Shown here: in pieces, positions 1-8,382 of the stretch
Layout of the letters: each line of letters starts with the position of its first letter
How positions within the stretch are numbered: position 1 is the stretch's first letter
NCBI GenBank assembly: GCA_944383195.1
Contig: CALWOP010000001.1
Location: 30,083-94,082 of the forward strand
DNA: 64,000 bases
DNA from: an uncultured Oscillospiraceae bacterium
GTDB lineage: Bacteria > Bacillota > Clostridia > Oscillospirales > Oscillospiraceae
Reading direction: 5' to 3'
Translations under genes and position numbers: made by a program
The notes under the pieces: model-generated
What the model was told of the DNA's origin: nothing
What the model saw: only the letters and a program-made list of their open reading frames with translations
Databases searched by the model: none

Positions 1-696
1 TTGGGGCGAAACAGCCTGCCGAACCTGGCCAAAGCAGGGATCATCATGGTGTTCTCTGTGTTTGTGTTCGGGATGTCGCCGGATGTGCCCGCTGTGCCCG
101 GGACGATGCTGGAGTTTGCCCTGCGTCTGCTTTTGGAACTGGGGATCGGCTTTGTACTGGGCTTTATCATGCGGCTGTTCTTCATGATCATCCAGGTGGG
201 CGGAGAGGTGATCGATGCACAGATGGGCCTGACTATGGCGCAGGTCTATGACGCCAGCAGCCAAATCAACATGACGGTGACAGCTTCACTGCTCAACATT
301 TTGATGGTGTTGGTCTTTTTTGAAGAAAACGGGCACTATACCATGCTGCGGATCTTTTTCTCCTCCCATCAGGTCGTCCCATTTGGTCAGGCTGCCTTTG
401 GGCAGGCGGTGGCCTCTGGAGTGGTGGAAGTATTTCTGTCCTGTATGCTGCTGGCCATCAAGCTCTCTCTGCCGATTTTGGCGGCCGAGCTTCTGGGAGA
501 GCTGGGCATGGGGATCTTGATGAAAGCGATTCCTCAGATCAACGCTTTCGTGATCAACATTGAGCTGAAAGTGATTATCGGCCTGGTACTGTTGTTTTTG
601 TTTCTCGTTCCCATCAGCGAATTTTTGTTGGGAGCGGAGGCCGAGATGCTGGAAACGATGGGGCGAATGCTGGAAGTGATTGCCGCGCCGGGATGA
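1..696 (+). CDS. fliR: Flagellar export gate protein FliR, 5'-truncated by the window edge
   Basis: FliR is an integral membrane part of the flagellar type III export gate and works with FliP, FliQ and FlhB. The 231 visible residues are strongly hydrophobic, with about five membrane segments. They align from the second helix of the family onward, and the conserved stretch GGEVIDAQMGLTMA lies near residue 67. Family members are usually about 255-260 residues, so roughly the first 25 residues should lie left of position 1; the TTG at base 1 is therefore probably an internal codon. flhB follows after 21 bases and the gene order fliR-flhB-flhA is the usual one. Confident in the family, not in the start. 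Confidence 0.93.
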   Translation: MGRNSLPNLAKAGIIMVFSVFVFGMSPDVPAVPGTMLEFALRLLLELGIGFVLGFIMRLFFMIIQVGGEVIDAQMGLTMAQVYDASSQINMTVTASLLNILMVLVFFEENGHYTMLRIFFSSHQVVPFGQAAFGQAVASGVVEVFLSCMLLAIKLSLPILAAELLGELGMGILMKAIPQINAFVINIELKVIIGLVLLFLFLVPISEFLLGAEAEMLETMGRMLEVIAAPG

Positions 697-717
697 TCCA
701 GTGGGAGGTGGTGCGGC

Positions 718-1782
718 ATGGCGGACAGTCAGAAAACCGAAAAGGCAACCCCGAAAAAGCGACGGGATGAACGAAAGAAGGGCAACATCTTCTTCAGTAA
801 CGACGCGGTATCGGTGGTGGTGCTGTTGGTCGGGCTTTCCACCTTCTTTCTGACGGCCACGTGGGCCGCGGCGGGAATACAGCGTTTTTTTCGACTGTGT
901 ATCTCCATGACGCAGCTTCAGCAGGAGCAGCCCACAGCGGGCGATCTGGAAAAACTTTTGCCCCAGTTTTTATGGACTGCGGTCCAAGGGGTTGGCCCCC
1001 TGATCGCGGCTACGGTCATTGCCGGCATTGCCGCTACGTTTTTTCAGACCAAAATGCTGATCTCTGGAGAGGCCATGCGGCCAAAACTGAGCCGCCTGAG
1101 CCCGATCCAGGGCATAAAGCGGCTGTTTTCTATGCGCAGTGTGGTGGAAGCCCTGAAAGGGCTGCTTAAAATCACCGTTCTGCTCTACTTAATTTATCAG
1201 TTTCTGTCAGGAACCGTTGACCTCTTCTCCAAATACTTGTTTACGGATTTGAGTGCGGCCTGTGCTCATTTGATGGAGCTGGCCTTCCAGATGGCGATGC
1301 AGATCGCCATTGCGTATGCTGTTCTGGCCGCGGCGGATATCTTTTACCAATGGTGGGACTATGAGCGGCAGATCCGTATGTCCAAGCAGGAGATCAAAGA
1401 AGAGTATAAACAAATGGAGGGCGACCCGCAGATCAAAGGAAAGATCAAGGAAGCCCAGCGGAAGATGGCCCAATCCCGCATGATGCAAAAGGTGCCTCAG
1501 GCGGATGTGGTCATTCGAAACCCCACTCACTTTGCTGTGGCTTTACGTTATAAGCCCGACCGGGACCCCGCTCCTGTGGTGTTGGCCAAAGGGCAGGACT
1601 CCCTCGCCATGCGGATTGTAAAGGTGGCGGAGGAACATGGCGTGGCAGTGGTGGAAAATGTCCCGTTGGCCCGTGCCCTATACAGCTCGGTGGAATTGGG
1701 ACAGGAGATCCCGCCCACGCTGTACAATGCGGTGGCAGAAGTGCTAGTGTACCTCTACCAGCTGAACAGCAAAGGCAGTTAA
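718..1782 (+). CDS. flhB: Flagellar export switch protein FlhB
   Basis: FlhB is the export-gate subunit whose cytoplasmic domain cuts itself and switches secretion from rod/hook to filament substrates. It has 354 residues, normal for the family. The N-terminus is a basic soluble tail (EKATPKKRRDERKKG), followed by four membrane segments to about residue 215 and then the cytoplasmic domain. The self-cleavage motif NPTH is intact at residues 268-271. It sits 21 bases after fliR and 24 bases before flhA, so all three are surely one transcript. A second, membrane-less FlhB C-terminal paralogue lies at 20028-20339. Confidence 0.97.
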   Translation: MADSQKTEKATPKKRRDERKKGNIFFSNDAVSVVVLLVGLSTFFLTATWAAAGIQRFFRLCISMTQLQQEQPTAGDLEKLLPQFLWTAVQGVGPLIAATVIAGIAATFFQTKMLISGEAMRPKLSRLSPIQGIKRLFSMRSVVEALKGLLKITVLLYLIYQFLSGTVDLFSKYLFTDLSAACAHLMELAFQMAMQIAIAYAVLAAADIFYQWWDYERQIRMSKQEIKEEYKQMEGDPQIKGKIKEAQRKMAQSRMMQKVPQADVVIRNPTHFAVALRYKPDRDPAPVVLAKGQDSLAMRIVKVAEEHGVAVVENVPLARALYSSVELGQEIPPTLYNAVAEVLVYLYQLNSKGS

Positions 1783-1806
1783 CAGAAAGCGAGCAGCTAG
1801 GAAGTT

Positions 1807-3903
1807 ATGAAACGAATTTTTGACAATGCCATATCGTTGATGGTGGTGATCATTGTCCTGTTTCTGGTGATCCCGCTGACGGCGCCAGTACTGGACGTGC
1901 TGCTGGTGATCAACATTTCGTTGTCCATCATGATTTTGATGATCACCATGAGCATCTCCGAGGCACTGGAGTTTTCGATTTTTCCATCCCTGCTGCTGGT
2001 AACTACACTGTTCCGGCTGGGGCTGAACGTATCCTCCACCCGGTTGATCCTTCGGGACGGCGGCCAGGCGGGTATGGTGATCAAGGCCTTCGGCAATCTG
2101 ATCACCCAGGGAAATATCGTTATTGGCGTGCTGATCTTCCTGATCATCGTGCTGGTACAGTTTATCGTGATCACCAAGGGCGCGGAGCGTGTGTCTGAGG
2201 TGGCGGCCCGCTTTACGTTGGACGCCATGCCCGGCAAACAGATGGCCATTGATGCGGACCTCAGTTCCGGCCTGATCGACGAAAAAGAGGCGCGTCTGCG
2301 CCGGTATAAGATTCAAAAGGAAGCGGACTTTTACGGCGCCATGGACGGCGCGACCAAGATCGTAAAAGGCGACGCGATCATGTCCCTGATCATTACCGTG
2401 ATCAATTTTGTGGCAGGATTGATCATCGGCCTGGTTCAGGGCGGCAGTGACCTGCAAACAGTGTTAAGTGTGTACTCCATTGCCACCATCGGTGATGGCC
2501 TGGTGTCTCAGATCCCCGCGCTGATGATCTCCACCGCCACCGGCATGATCGTGACCCGGTCTGTGTCGGACGGCAGCCTGAACTCCGATGTGGTCAGCCA
2601 GTTCAAGGCGCAGCCCAGAGCCATTTTGGCCACGGGCGTGATTTTGATCTTGCTGGCGGTATTTCCAGGGACCCCCACCATCCCCCTGATGCTGGTGGGA
2701 GTTTGCCTGACGGCGGGCGGAATTGTGGGAGCGCGGCGGATGGAGGCGGAGAAACTTCTCCAAGCCCAGCAGGCGGATACCTCCACTGAAGCTCCGGTGC
2801 CGGAGATGGCCGCGGGAGGCGAGGAGGAGTATTTCAAGGACATCAACAATGTCTACTCCCTTTTGGCCGTGGAACCCATTGAAATGGAATTTGGATATAG
2901 TCTGATTCCGCTGGTGGATGAGAACAGCGGCGGCAAACTCATCAGCCGTATCGTCATTTTCCGGCGGCAATATGCCCAGGATATGGGCTTTGTGATCCCC
3001 TCCATCCGGCTGCACGATGGTGCGGCCCTGGGGACCAATCAGTATATCATACGGATTCGAGGCGAAGAGGTAGCCAGAGGCGAGGTGTTGGTTGACTACT
3101 ATCTGGCCTTGGAGCCCCCCAACCTGTCCGGCCAGATCGACGGCATTGAGGCCATTGAGCCGGCCTACGGAATCCCGTCCCGGTGGATTTTGCCGGAGAA
3201 CAAAGAGATGGCGGAAATCTATGGCTATACCGTGATCACGCCGCTTACGGTTATGCTTACCCACCTGTCGGAGACCATCAAAAAACACGCCTATGAGCTG
3301 TTGGGCCGTACAGAGGTCATGCAGCTTGTGGAGCATTTGAAAACCACAGATCCCGACCTGGTGGCCGATGCCATCCCCAATGTTGTGACATATGTGGGAC
3401 TGGAAAAGATCCTGCGCAATCTGCTGAAAGAGGGGATTCCCATTCGAGATCTTGGCCTGATTTTAGAGGCCATTTTGGATGCGGGGCCCAACCGGGATGT
3501 GGATGCGGTCACAGAACAGGTACGTACCCGTCTGAGCCGGACCATTACCCGCCGGTTCTGTGAAAACGGTCAGCTGCGTGTGGTGACGCTGGATGCCGAG
3601 GTGGAGAAAAAGATCCTCTCCGCCCTGACCAAAAATGAGCAGGGCATCTATTTGGCCCTGAGTCCGGATGTCATGCAGCAGATCATGAGCCAGCTGGGCG
3701 AGCTGCGCAAGAAATTCCAGGAGCTGTCCCAGACGCCGGTGGTCTTGACCAGCCAGGTGATCCGGGTGTATCTCAGCCGGCTGATCGCGCAGTTCTATCC
3801 CGATGTGTATGTGCTCTCGTTCCATGAGATCACCAGCAACATTCAAATTCAAGCAATCGGAAATATCACGCTGCAATCCCAGACGCAGGCAGCGGCAGTG
3901 TAA
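1807..3903 (+). CDS. flhA: Flagellar export gate protein FlhA
   Basis: FlhA is the largest export-gate protein: its membrane part forms the proton-coupled gate and its cytoplasmic ring docks chaperone-substrate complexes. The 698-residue length is normal. Residues 1 to about 315 hold some eight membrane helices and the conserved cytoplasmic loop with GLNVSSTRLIL and DAMPGKQMAIDADL. A linker rich in Glu/Ala follows, then the four-subdomain cytoplasmic region. The usual downstream neighbours flhF and flhG are absent; the sigma-28 gene starts 21 bases later. No signs of damage. Confidence 0.97.
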   Translation: MKRIFDNAISLMVVIIVLFLVIPLTAPVLDVLLVINISLSIMILMITMSISEALEFSIFPSLLLVTTLFRLGLNVSSTRLILRDGGQAGMVIKAFGNLITQGNIVIGVLIFLIIVLVQFIVITKGAERVSEVAARFTLDAMPGKQMAIDADLSSGLIDEKEARLRRYKIQKEADFYGAMDGATKIVKGDAIMSLIITVINFVAGLIIGLVQGGSDLQTVLSVYSIATIGDGLVSQIPALMISTATGMIVTRSVSDGSLNSDVVSQFKAQPRAILATGVILILLAVFPGTPTIPLMLVGVCLTAGGIVGARRMEAEKLLQAQQADTSTEAPVPEMAAGGEEEYFKDINNVYSLLAVEPIEMEFGYSLIPLVDENSGGKLISRIVIFRRQYAQDMGFVIPSIRLHDGAALGTNQYIIRIRGEEVARGEVLVDYYLALEPPNLSGQIDGIEAIEPAYGIPSRWILPENKEMAEIYGYTVITPLTVMLTHLSETIKKHAYELLGRTEVMQLVEHLKTTDPDLVADAIPNVVTYVGLEKILRNLLKEGIPIRDLGLILEAILDAGPNRDVDAVTEQVRTRLSRTITRRFCENGQLRVVTLDAEVEKKILSALTKNEQGIYLALSPDVMQQIMSQLGELRKKFQELSQTPVVLTSQVIRVYLSRLIAQFYPDVYVLSFHEITSNIQIQAIGNITLQSQTQAAAV

Positions 3904-3924
3904 GGAAAAGGAGGCGGGAGACAG

Positions 3925-4749
3925 ATGGAACAGGCAAATGCGCCGGTACAAGGCGGAGAAGCGAATCTGTCTCCCGTGTCCAAGCAGGAAGCGGAGAAGC
4001 TGGATGACCGGAGCTTGCTGGAGCTGTATCAGCGCACAGGAGATCAGGATTTAAAATGGATGCTGGTTCTGCGGTACACCTCCCTGATTCGCCGGATCGC
4101 CCTGCAGGCCAGCGGATTATACAGCAGCTTTGCCCAGCTGGACGATATCATTCAAGAGGGACTGCTGGTACTGCTTAACGCAGTGGATAAGTTTGATCCC
4201 AGCAAAAACGTAAAGTTCGAAACCTATGTCTCCACCCGCCTGCGGGGGATGATCGTGGATTTGGCCCGGCGTCAGGACTGGCTGCCTCGTCAGGTGCGCC
4301 AAAAAGCGGGGCGCCTGAATCAGGCCATGGATGAACTGTCCGCCAATTTGGGCAGGGTTCCGACCAGCAATGAGGTGGCCCAGTATCTGGGGCTGTCCCG
4401 GGAACAGTATGACGCCATGCTTTCCGAGACGGCGGTCTCCAGCCTGGTCTCTTTTGAGGCGGTGCTGGATGGCTGCGGAAAGGCCATGGAAAAAATGCTG
4501 GCCCAGGAGGAGCAGAGCAATCCCACCGAGGAGATCTTTCAGAACCAGGAGCTGCACCAGGTACTGGAAGAGGGGATTGCCGCCCTGCGGGAGAATGAGC
4601 GGATGGTCCTTTCCCTTTATTATGAGAAAGAACTGAATATGAAGGAAATTGCTCAAGTGTTGGGAGTGAGCGCGGCCCGCATCTCTCAGATCCACAGCCG
4701 GGCGCTGCAGCATCTCCGGGTACACATGAAGCAATATATGCAGATATAG
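3925..4749 (+). CDS. fliA: RNA polymerase sigma-28 factor for motility (FliA/SigD/WhiG family)
   Basis: This alternative sigma factor directs late flagellar and chemotaxis transcription. Its 274 residues include region 2 with QLDDIIQEGLLVLLNAVDKF and the -10-recognition stretch, a region 3 helix pair, and a region 4 helix-turn-helix with ELNMKEIAQVLGVSAARISQ. AAAGGAGG lies about 12 bases before the ATG. The product presumably reads the TAAW-N13-GGWCGATAW promoters before hemerythrin, yjfB, cheA, flagellin, fliD and one receptor in this window. An anti-sigma FlgM gene was not seen here. The N-terminal 25-30 residues are poorly conserved, so a later start cannot be excluded. Confidence 0.95.
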   Translation: MEQANAPVQGGEANLSPVSKQEAEKLDDRSLLELYQRTGDQDLKWMLVLRYTSLIRRIALQASGLYSSFAQLDDIIQEGLLVLLNAVDKFDPSKNVKFETYVSTRLRGMIVDLARRQDWLPRQVRQKAGRLNQAMDELSANLGRVPTSNEVAQYLGLSREQYDAMLSETAVSSLVSFEAVLDGCGKAMEKMLAQEEQSNPTEEIFQNQELHQVLEEGIAALRENERMVLSLYYEKELNMKEIAQVLGVSAARISQIHSRALQHLRVHMKQYMQI

Positions 4750-4775
4750 CTTTGCTTGGAAAGAAGGAATCGTCT

Positions 4776-5531
4776 ATGACCAAAGGATTTTATCAGCTGA
4801 CCTCCGGTATCCTGTCTCAAGGCAGACGGCTGGACGTGGTGGGCAACAACATGACCAACCTGACCACCGCCGGCTATAAAGCGGAGACTTACACCGACAG
4901 CACATTTCAGGAGGTGCTGATCAGCCGGGTGGGCAACAAGGACAAGACGGGGGCCACAGTGATCGGCGAGGAGAGCTATATTTTGGCTCCCGACCAGCTC
5001 TACGTCAATTATGCCCAGGGGAGCATGAAAGAGACGGGGCTGACGCTGGACTTTGCCATCCAGGGAGACGGATTCTTTGCTATCCAGACGGACAATGGCG
5101 TGGAATATACCCGCTCGGGAAGCTTCTGCCTCAATGAGGCAGGACAGCTGACGCTGGAGGGGCAAGGCACAGTGCTGGGAATGGATGGTCAGCCCATCAC
5201 CCTGAGTACCGACCTCATTCGGGCCGATGGAGCCGGGCGGATCTACACGCAGGACGGGGCCTACCAGGGCCAGCTTGGAATCTATACCTTCGCCGATAAC
5301 GGCCAGCTGGCCAAGGGAGAGAGCGGCCTGTTTCAGGCCAACGGCCAGCAGCCCCAGCTGCAGGCCCAGCCTGAGGTCATGTGGAAATATGTAGAGGAAT
5401 CCAATGTGGATATGCTGCAGGAGATGAGCCGTATGCTGACGGCCCAGCGCTCTTTGCAAAGCGGGGCGCAGGTGCTCAAGCTCTACGATCAGCTGCTGAC
5501 CAAGGCCACCAGCCAGATCGGCCAGCTATAA
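4776..5531 (+). CDS. flgF: Flagellar rod/hook-basal body protein (FlgF/FlhO type)
   Basis: A structural protein of the flagellar rod. The N-terminal helix with the family signature VVGNNMTNLTTAGYKAE (residues about 18-34) and the C-terminal coiled segment ending SRMLTAQRSLQSGAQVLKLYDQLL are the two conserved parts that pack in the axial structure. With the ATG at 4776 the protein has 251 residues; that start has AAGGAA six bases upstream, whereas an in-frame TTG at 4752 overlaps the end of fliA and has no ribosome site. The paired gene downstream is a paralogue, the arrangement seen for flhO-flhP in Bacillus. Which of FlgF or FlgG each one represents is not settled. Confidence 0.9.
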   Translation: MTKGFYQLTSGILSQGRRLDVVGNNMTNLTTAGYKAETYTDSTFQEVLISRVGNKDKTGATVIGEESYILAPDQLYVNYAQGSMKETGLTLDFAIQGDGFFAIQTDNGVEYTRSGSFCLNEAGQLTLEGQGTVLGMDGQPITLSTDLIRADGAGRIYTQDGAYQGQLGIYTFADNGQLAKGESGLFQANGQQPQLQAQPEVMWKYVEESNVDMLQEMSRMLTAQRSLQSGAQVLKLYDQLLTKATSQIGQL

Positions 5532-5553
5532 AATAAGGAAAGGGGAAACGGGT

Positions 5554-6303
5554 ATGCTTCAAGCATTTTATAGCGCCACGGTCGGCGCTCAGCAGCAGAT
5601 GCTGCGTATGGACGTACAGGGAAACAACCTGTCTAATGTGAACACCCATGGCTACAAGGCCCAGGTCCCCGCCTTTCAGGCGCTGATGTACGGGATGCAG
5701 GAGGGGATTGACGGGGCGCAGCTGCCCCGGGGAAGCGGCGCTTATATGTCAGGCACCGCCACCAACTGGGCTTCGGGCAGCCTGGAGCAGACCGGCCGGG
5801 ATCTGGATTTTGCTATCGTGGGGGATGGGTATTTTGCCCTGCTTGATCCCGCCACAGGCGAGATATCCTTTACCCGGGACGGGGCCTTTACGCTGGCTGG
5901 TTTTCAAGAGGTAAGTGAACAGACCGATGAAAACGGGAACCCCGTGGTCAACACCGTATACTACCTCTCCGATGGAGAAGGACGGAAAGTGATGGGGCAG
6001 GATGGCTTTGCCATACAGGTAGACGACCCGTCTGAAGATCTGAATGTGGGCGTATTTTCCATCCAATATCAGGATGGCCTGCAGCGCGTGGGCAGCAGCC
6101 GATTCACAATGAGAGATAAAAACGGCTTGGTTTGGGTGAGCGATGCAAAAGTGGAGCGGGGAATGCTGGAGTCATCCAACAGCGACCTGGCCACTGAGAT
6201 GAGTCAAGTGATCGAGGCACAGCGCTCTTATACCTATGTCCTGAAGATGATGCAGACAGCGGATGAGGTAGAGTCCACTATCAACGGTTTGACCAACGGG
6301 TAA
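5554..6303 (+). CDS. flgG: Flagellar rod/hook-basal body protein (FlgG/FlhP type)
   Basis: Second rod protein of the pair, 249 residues. The N-terminal signature MDVQGNNLSNVNTHGYKAQ (about residues 19-37) and the C-terminal helix with SNSDLATEMSQVIEAQRSYTY are clear. A central beta-rich region carries LDFAIVGDGYFAL, the usual FlgE/F/G core motif. AAAGGGG precedes the ATG. The gene lies 22 bases after its paralogue and 14 bases before cheC, so rod assembly and chemotaxis genes share one transcript here. Confidence 0.9.
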   Translation: MLQAFYSATVGAQQQMLRMDVQGNNLSNVNTHGYKAQVPAFQALMYGMQEGIDGAQLPRGSGAYMSGTATNWASGSLEQTGRDLDFAIVGDGYFALLDPATGEISFTRDGAFTLAGFQEVSEQTDENGNPVVNTVYYLSDGEGRKVMGQDGFAIQVDDPSEDLNVGVFSIQYQDGLQRVGSSRFTMRDKNGLVWVSDAKVERGMLESSNSDLATEMSQVIEAQRSYTYVLKMMQTADEVESTINGLTNG

Positions 6304-6317
6304 TTTGGGGAGTGTGT

Positions 6318-6938
6318 ATGAAAAATTATGAGGATTTGAACGGCCTGGAACTGGATACCATCCGGGAGATCGGCAGTATCGGGACAGGTAACGCGGCGAC
6401 CGCACTGTCCAGTATGCTGGGCTGTGAAGTACGAATTGAGATGCCTGAAGTGCGGATCATGGGCTACAATGAGGCCATTAACTGGATCGGCGGGCCCGAG
6501 ATTATTACGGCGGGCGTGCTGGTACATATGTCGGGCGAGTTGAACGGGATCATGCTTTCCGTGCAGCAGATGGAATTTGTCAATCTGGTGTTAGAGCGCA
6601 TGGTGGGCCATACCGTAGAGAACTATGAACAGCTCAATGATTTGGATCGTTCTGCTCTGGTTGAAGTGGGCAACATCATGATCTCCACCTTTATCAACGC
6701 CCTGTCCGGGCTGGCGGAGATTACCACTCGGCTTACTGTGCCGGCCTTTGCTGTGGATATGCAGGGAGCCATTTTGACCGTACCTATGGCCGAATTTGGC
6801 GGGCAGTCTGATTACATTATGACCATTGGAACGAACTTTATTTGCAATGGGAAAGCGGTGCCTTGCAGACTGCTGTTGTCTCCAGATATTCGCTCGTTGA
6901 ATTTCTTGCTGAAAAAGCTGGGGGTTTTGGATGGATGA
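6318..6938 (+). CDS. cheC: CheY-P phosphatase CheC
   Basis: CheC dephosphorylates CheY-P and binds CheD in Bacillus-type chemotaxis. The 206-residue protein shows two copies of the phosphatase helix: EIGSIGTGNAATALS near residue 15 and EVGNIMISTFINALS near residue 115, each with the conserved Glu and Asn. The ATG at 6318 follows a GGGG tract by seven bases; an in-frame GTG two codons earlier is less well placed. The 3' end overlaps cheD by eight bases, which fits the known CheC-CheD complex. Confidence 0.94.
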   Translation: MKNYEDLNGLELDTIREIGSIGTGNAATALSSMLGCEVRIEMPEVRIMGYNEAINWIGGPEIITAGVLVHMSGELNGIMLSVQQMEFVNLVLERMVGHTVENYEQLNDLDRSALVEVGNIMISTFINALSGLAEITTRLTVPAFAVDMQGAILTVPMAEFGGQSDYIMTIGTNFICNGKAVPCRLLLSPDIRSLNFLLKKLGVLDG

Positions 6939-7413
6939 TAAGCTGGTAGTTGGAATTGCGGACATGAAAATGGCCCGGCAAAATGGAATGCTGATTACCT
7001 ATGCCCTGGGGTCCTGCATTGGGATCTGCCTTTATGATCCGTTGATCCAGTTGGCGTCACTGGTGCATATCATGCTGCCACTGAATATGGAAACCGGGCG
7101 AAAGTCTCCGCTGAAATATGCGGATACAGGGATTTGTGAGACCTTGCGCCGTATGGAGCAGCAAGGAGCCGCCCGGAGCCGGATTGTAGCTAAAATTGCG
7201 GGCGGAGCCCGTATGTTTGAGACAGCCGGGGGCGGAAATCTGGGTAATATCGGCCAGCGCAATATTGAAAGCACCCATATGGTGTTAAAGCGGGAAGGAA
7301 TCCGCCTGCTGCGGGAAGATGTGGGAGGCACGGTTGCACGAACGCTTTTGTTCGATGCAAGCAGCGGCCAAGCGTGTGTACGCAGCTACGGAAAACCAGA
7401 ACTGATTTTTTAG
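6931..7413 (+). CDS. cheD: Chemoreceptor glutamine deamidase CheD
   Basis: CheD deamidates glutamines on methyl-accepting receptors and modulates CheC. The 160-residue protein has the catalytic Cys29 in ALGSCIG and His46 in LVHIMLP, followed by the GGARMF motif. Translation begins inside the end of cheC (eight-base overlap), suggesting coupling. Two probable substrates, the receptors at 39458 and 44061, are in the same window. cheV follows after 26 bases. Confidence 0.95.
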   Translation: MDDKLVVGIADMKMARQNGMLITYALGSCIGICLYDPLIQLASLVHIMLPLNMETGRKSPLKYADTGICETLRRMEQQGAARSRIVAKIAGGARMFETAGGGNLGNIGQRNIESTHMVLKREGIRLLREDVGGTVARTLLFDASSGQACVRSYGKPELIF

Positions 7414-7439
7414 AGATTATGGAGAAAGTGGGGAACGGC

Positions 7440-8378
7440 ATGGCAGAGGAAACAAAAAGCGGGATCTTGCTGGAAACAGGAACCAATGAGATTGAGATCA
7501 TGGAATTTACCATTGATGGAAACCTCTTTGGAATCAATGTGGCCAAGGTGCGTGAGATCATGATGTCCGCACCGGTAAAGCCAATGCCTCATACGCACCA
7601 GGCAGTGGAAGGGATTTTTAAGCCCAGAGATACTGTGATCACTGTGGTGGACCTGCCTAAGTATTTAAGCGGCAGGGAGCATGAGCATAAAGAAAAGGAT
7701 CTGTTCATTGTAACAAACTTTAACCAGATGCATGTGGCCTTCCGAGTGGACAGCGTGGTGGGAATCAGCCGTATCTCCTGGAAAGACATTCAAAAGCCCG
7801 ACAGCACCATTTCCGGCGGTGCGGACGGCGTGGCCACCGGCATTGCCCAATGCGGCGAAGATCTGGTGAATATCCTGGACTTTGAGCGGATCGTGGCGGA
7901 AATTGCGCCGGAAACCAGTATTCAGATCAGCGAAGTAGAGGCGCTGGGAGCCCGTGACCGTAACAGCAGTCCCATCTGGATCGCGGAGGACTCCATCCTG
8001 CTGACGCGGATGATCCGGGAGTCTCTGGAGCGGGCAGGCTATACCAACCTGCGCACCTTCCCCAATGGGGCGGAGCTTTGGGAGGCACTGGAGGAGTGTG
8101 TTCAAACTGGCCCTGTAGACGACCAGGTAGCACTGGTCATCACGGATTTGGAAATGCCTCAGATGGACGGACACCGCCTGACCAAGCTGATCAAAATGAG
8201 CCCGGAATTCAAGCATATCCCCGTGGTAATTTTCTCCTCCCTGATTACGGAAGAGATGCGGCGGAAAGGCCGGGAAGTGGGCGCGGATGAACAGCTGAGC
8301 AAGCCTGAAATTGGGCACCTGATTGGTATCCTGGATGAACTGCTGAAACGGGATCGCGGAAACGGGAAAGGAGAATAG
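7440..8378 (+). CDS. cheV: Chemotaxis coupling/response-regulator protein CheV
   Basis: CheV joins a CheW-like coupling domain (residues about 15-165) to a phosphoacceptor receiver domain (about 180-305), and serves as an adaptable link between receptors and CheA. The receiver shows the acidic pair in IAEDS, the phosphoacceptor in VITDLEMPQMDG, and a late Lys in LSKPE. The ATG at 7440 gives 312 residues and has GTGGGG seven bases upstream. Longer in-frame openings reach back into cheD but have no ribosome site. The EAL/HDOD-type gene follows after four bases. Confidence 0.94.
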   Translation: MAEETKSGILLETGTNEIEIMEFTIDGNLFGINVAKVREIMMSAPVKPMPHTHQAVEGIFKPRDTVITVVDLPKYLSGREHEHKEKDLFIVTNFNQMHVAFRVDSVVGISRISWKDIQKPDSTISGGADGVATGIAQCGEDLVNILDFERIVAEIAPETSIQISEVEALGARDRNSSPIWIAEDSILLTRMIRESLERAGYTNLRTFPNGAELWEALEECVQTGPVDDQVALVITDLEMPQMDGHRLTKLIKMSPEFKHIPVVIFSSLITEEMRRKGREVGADEQLSKPEIGHLIGILDELLKRDRGNGKGE

Positions 8379-8382
8379 TACA

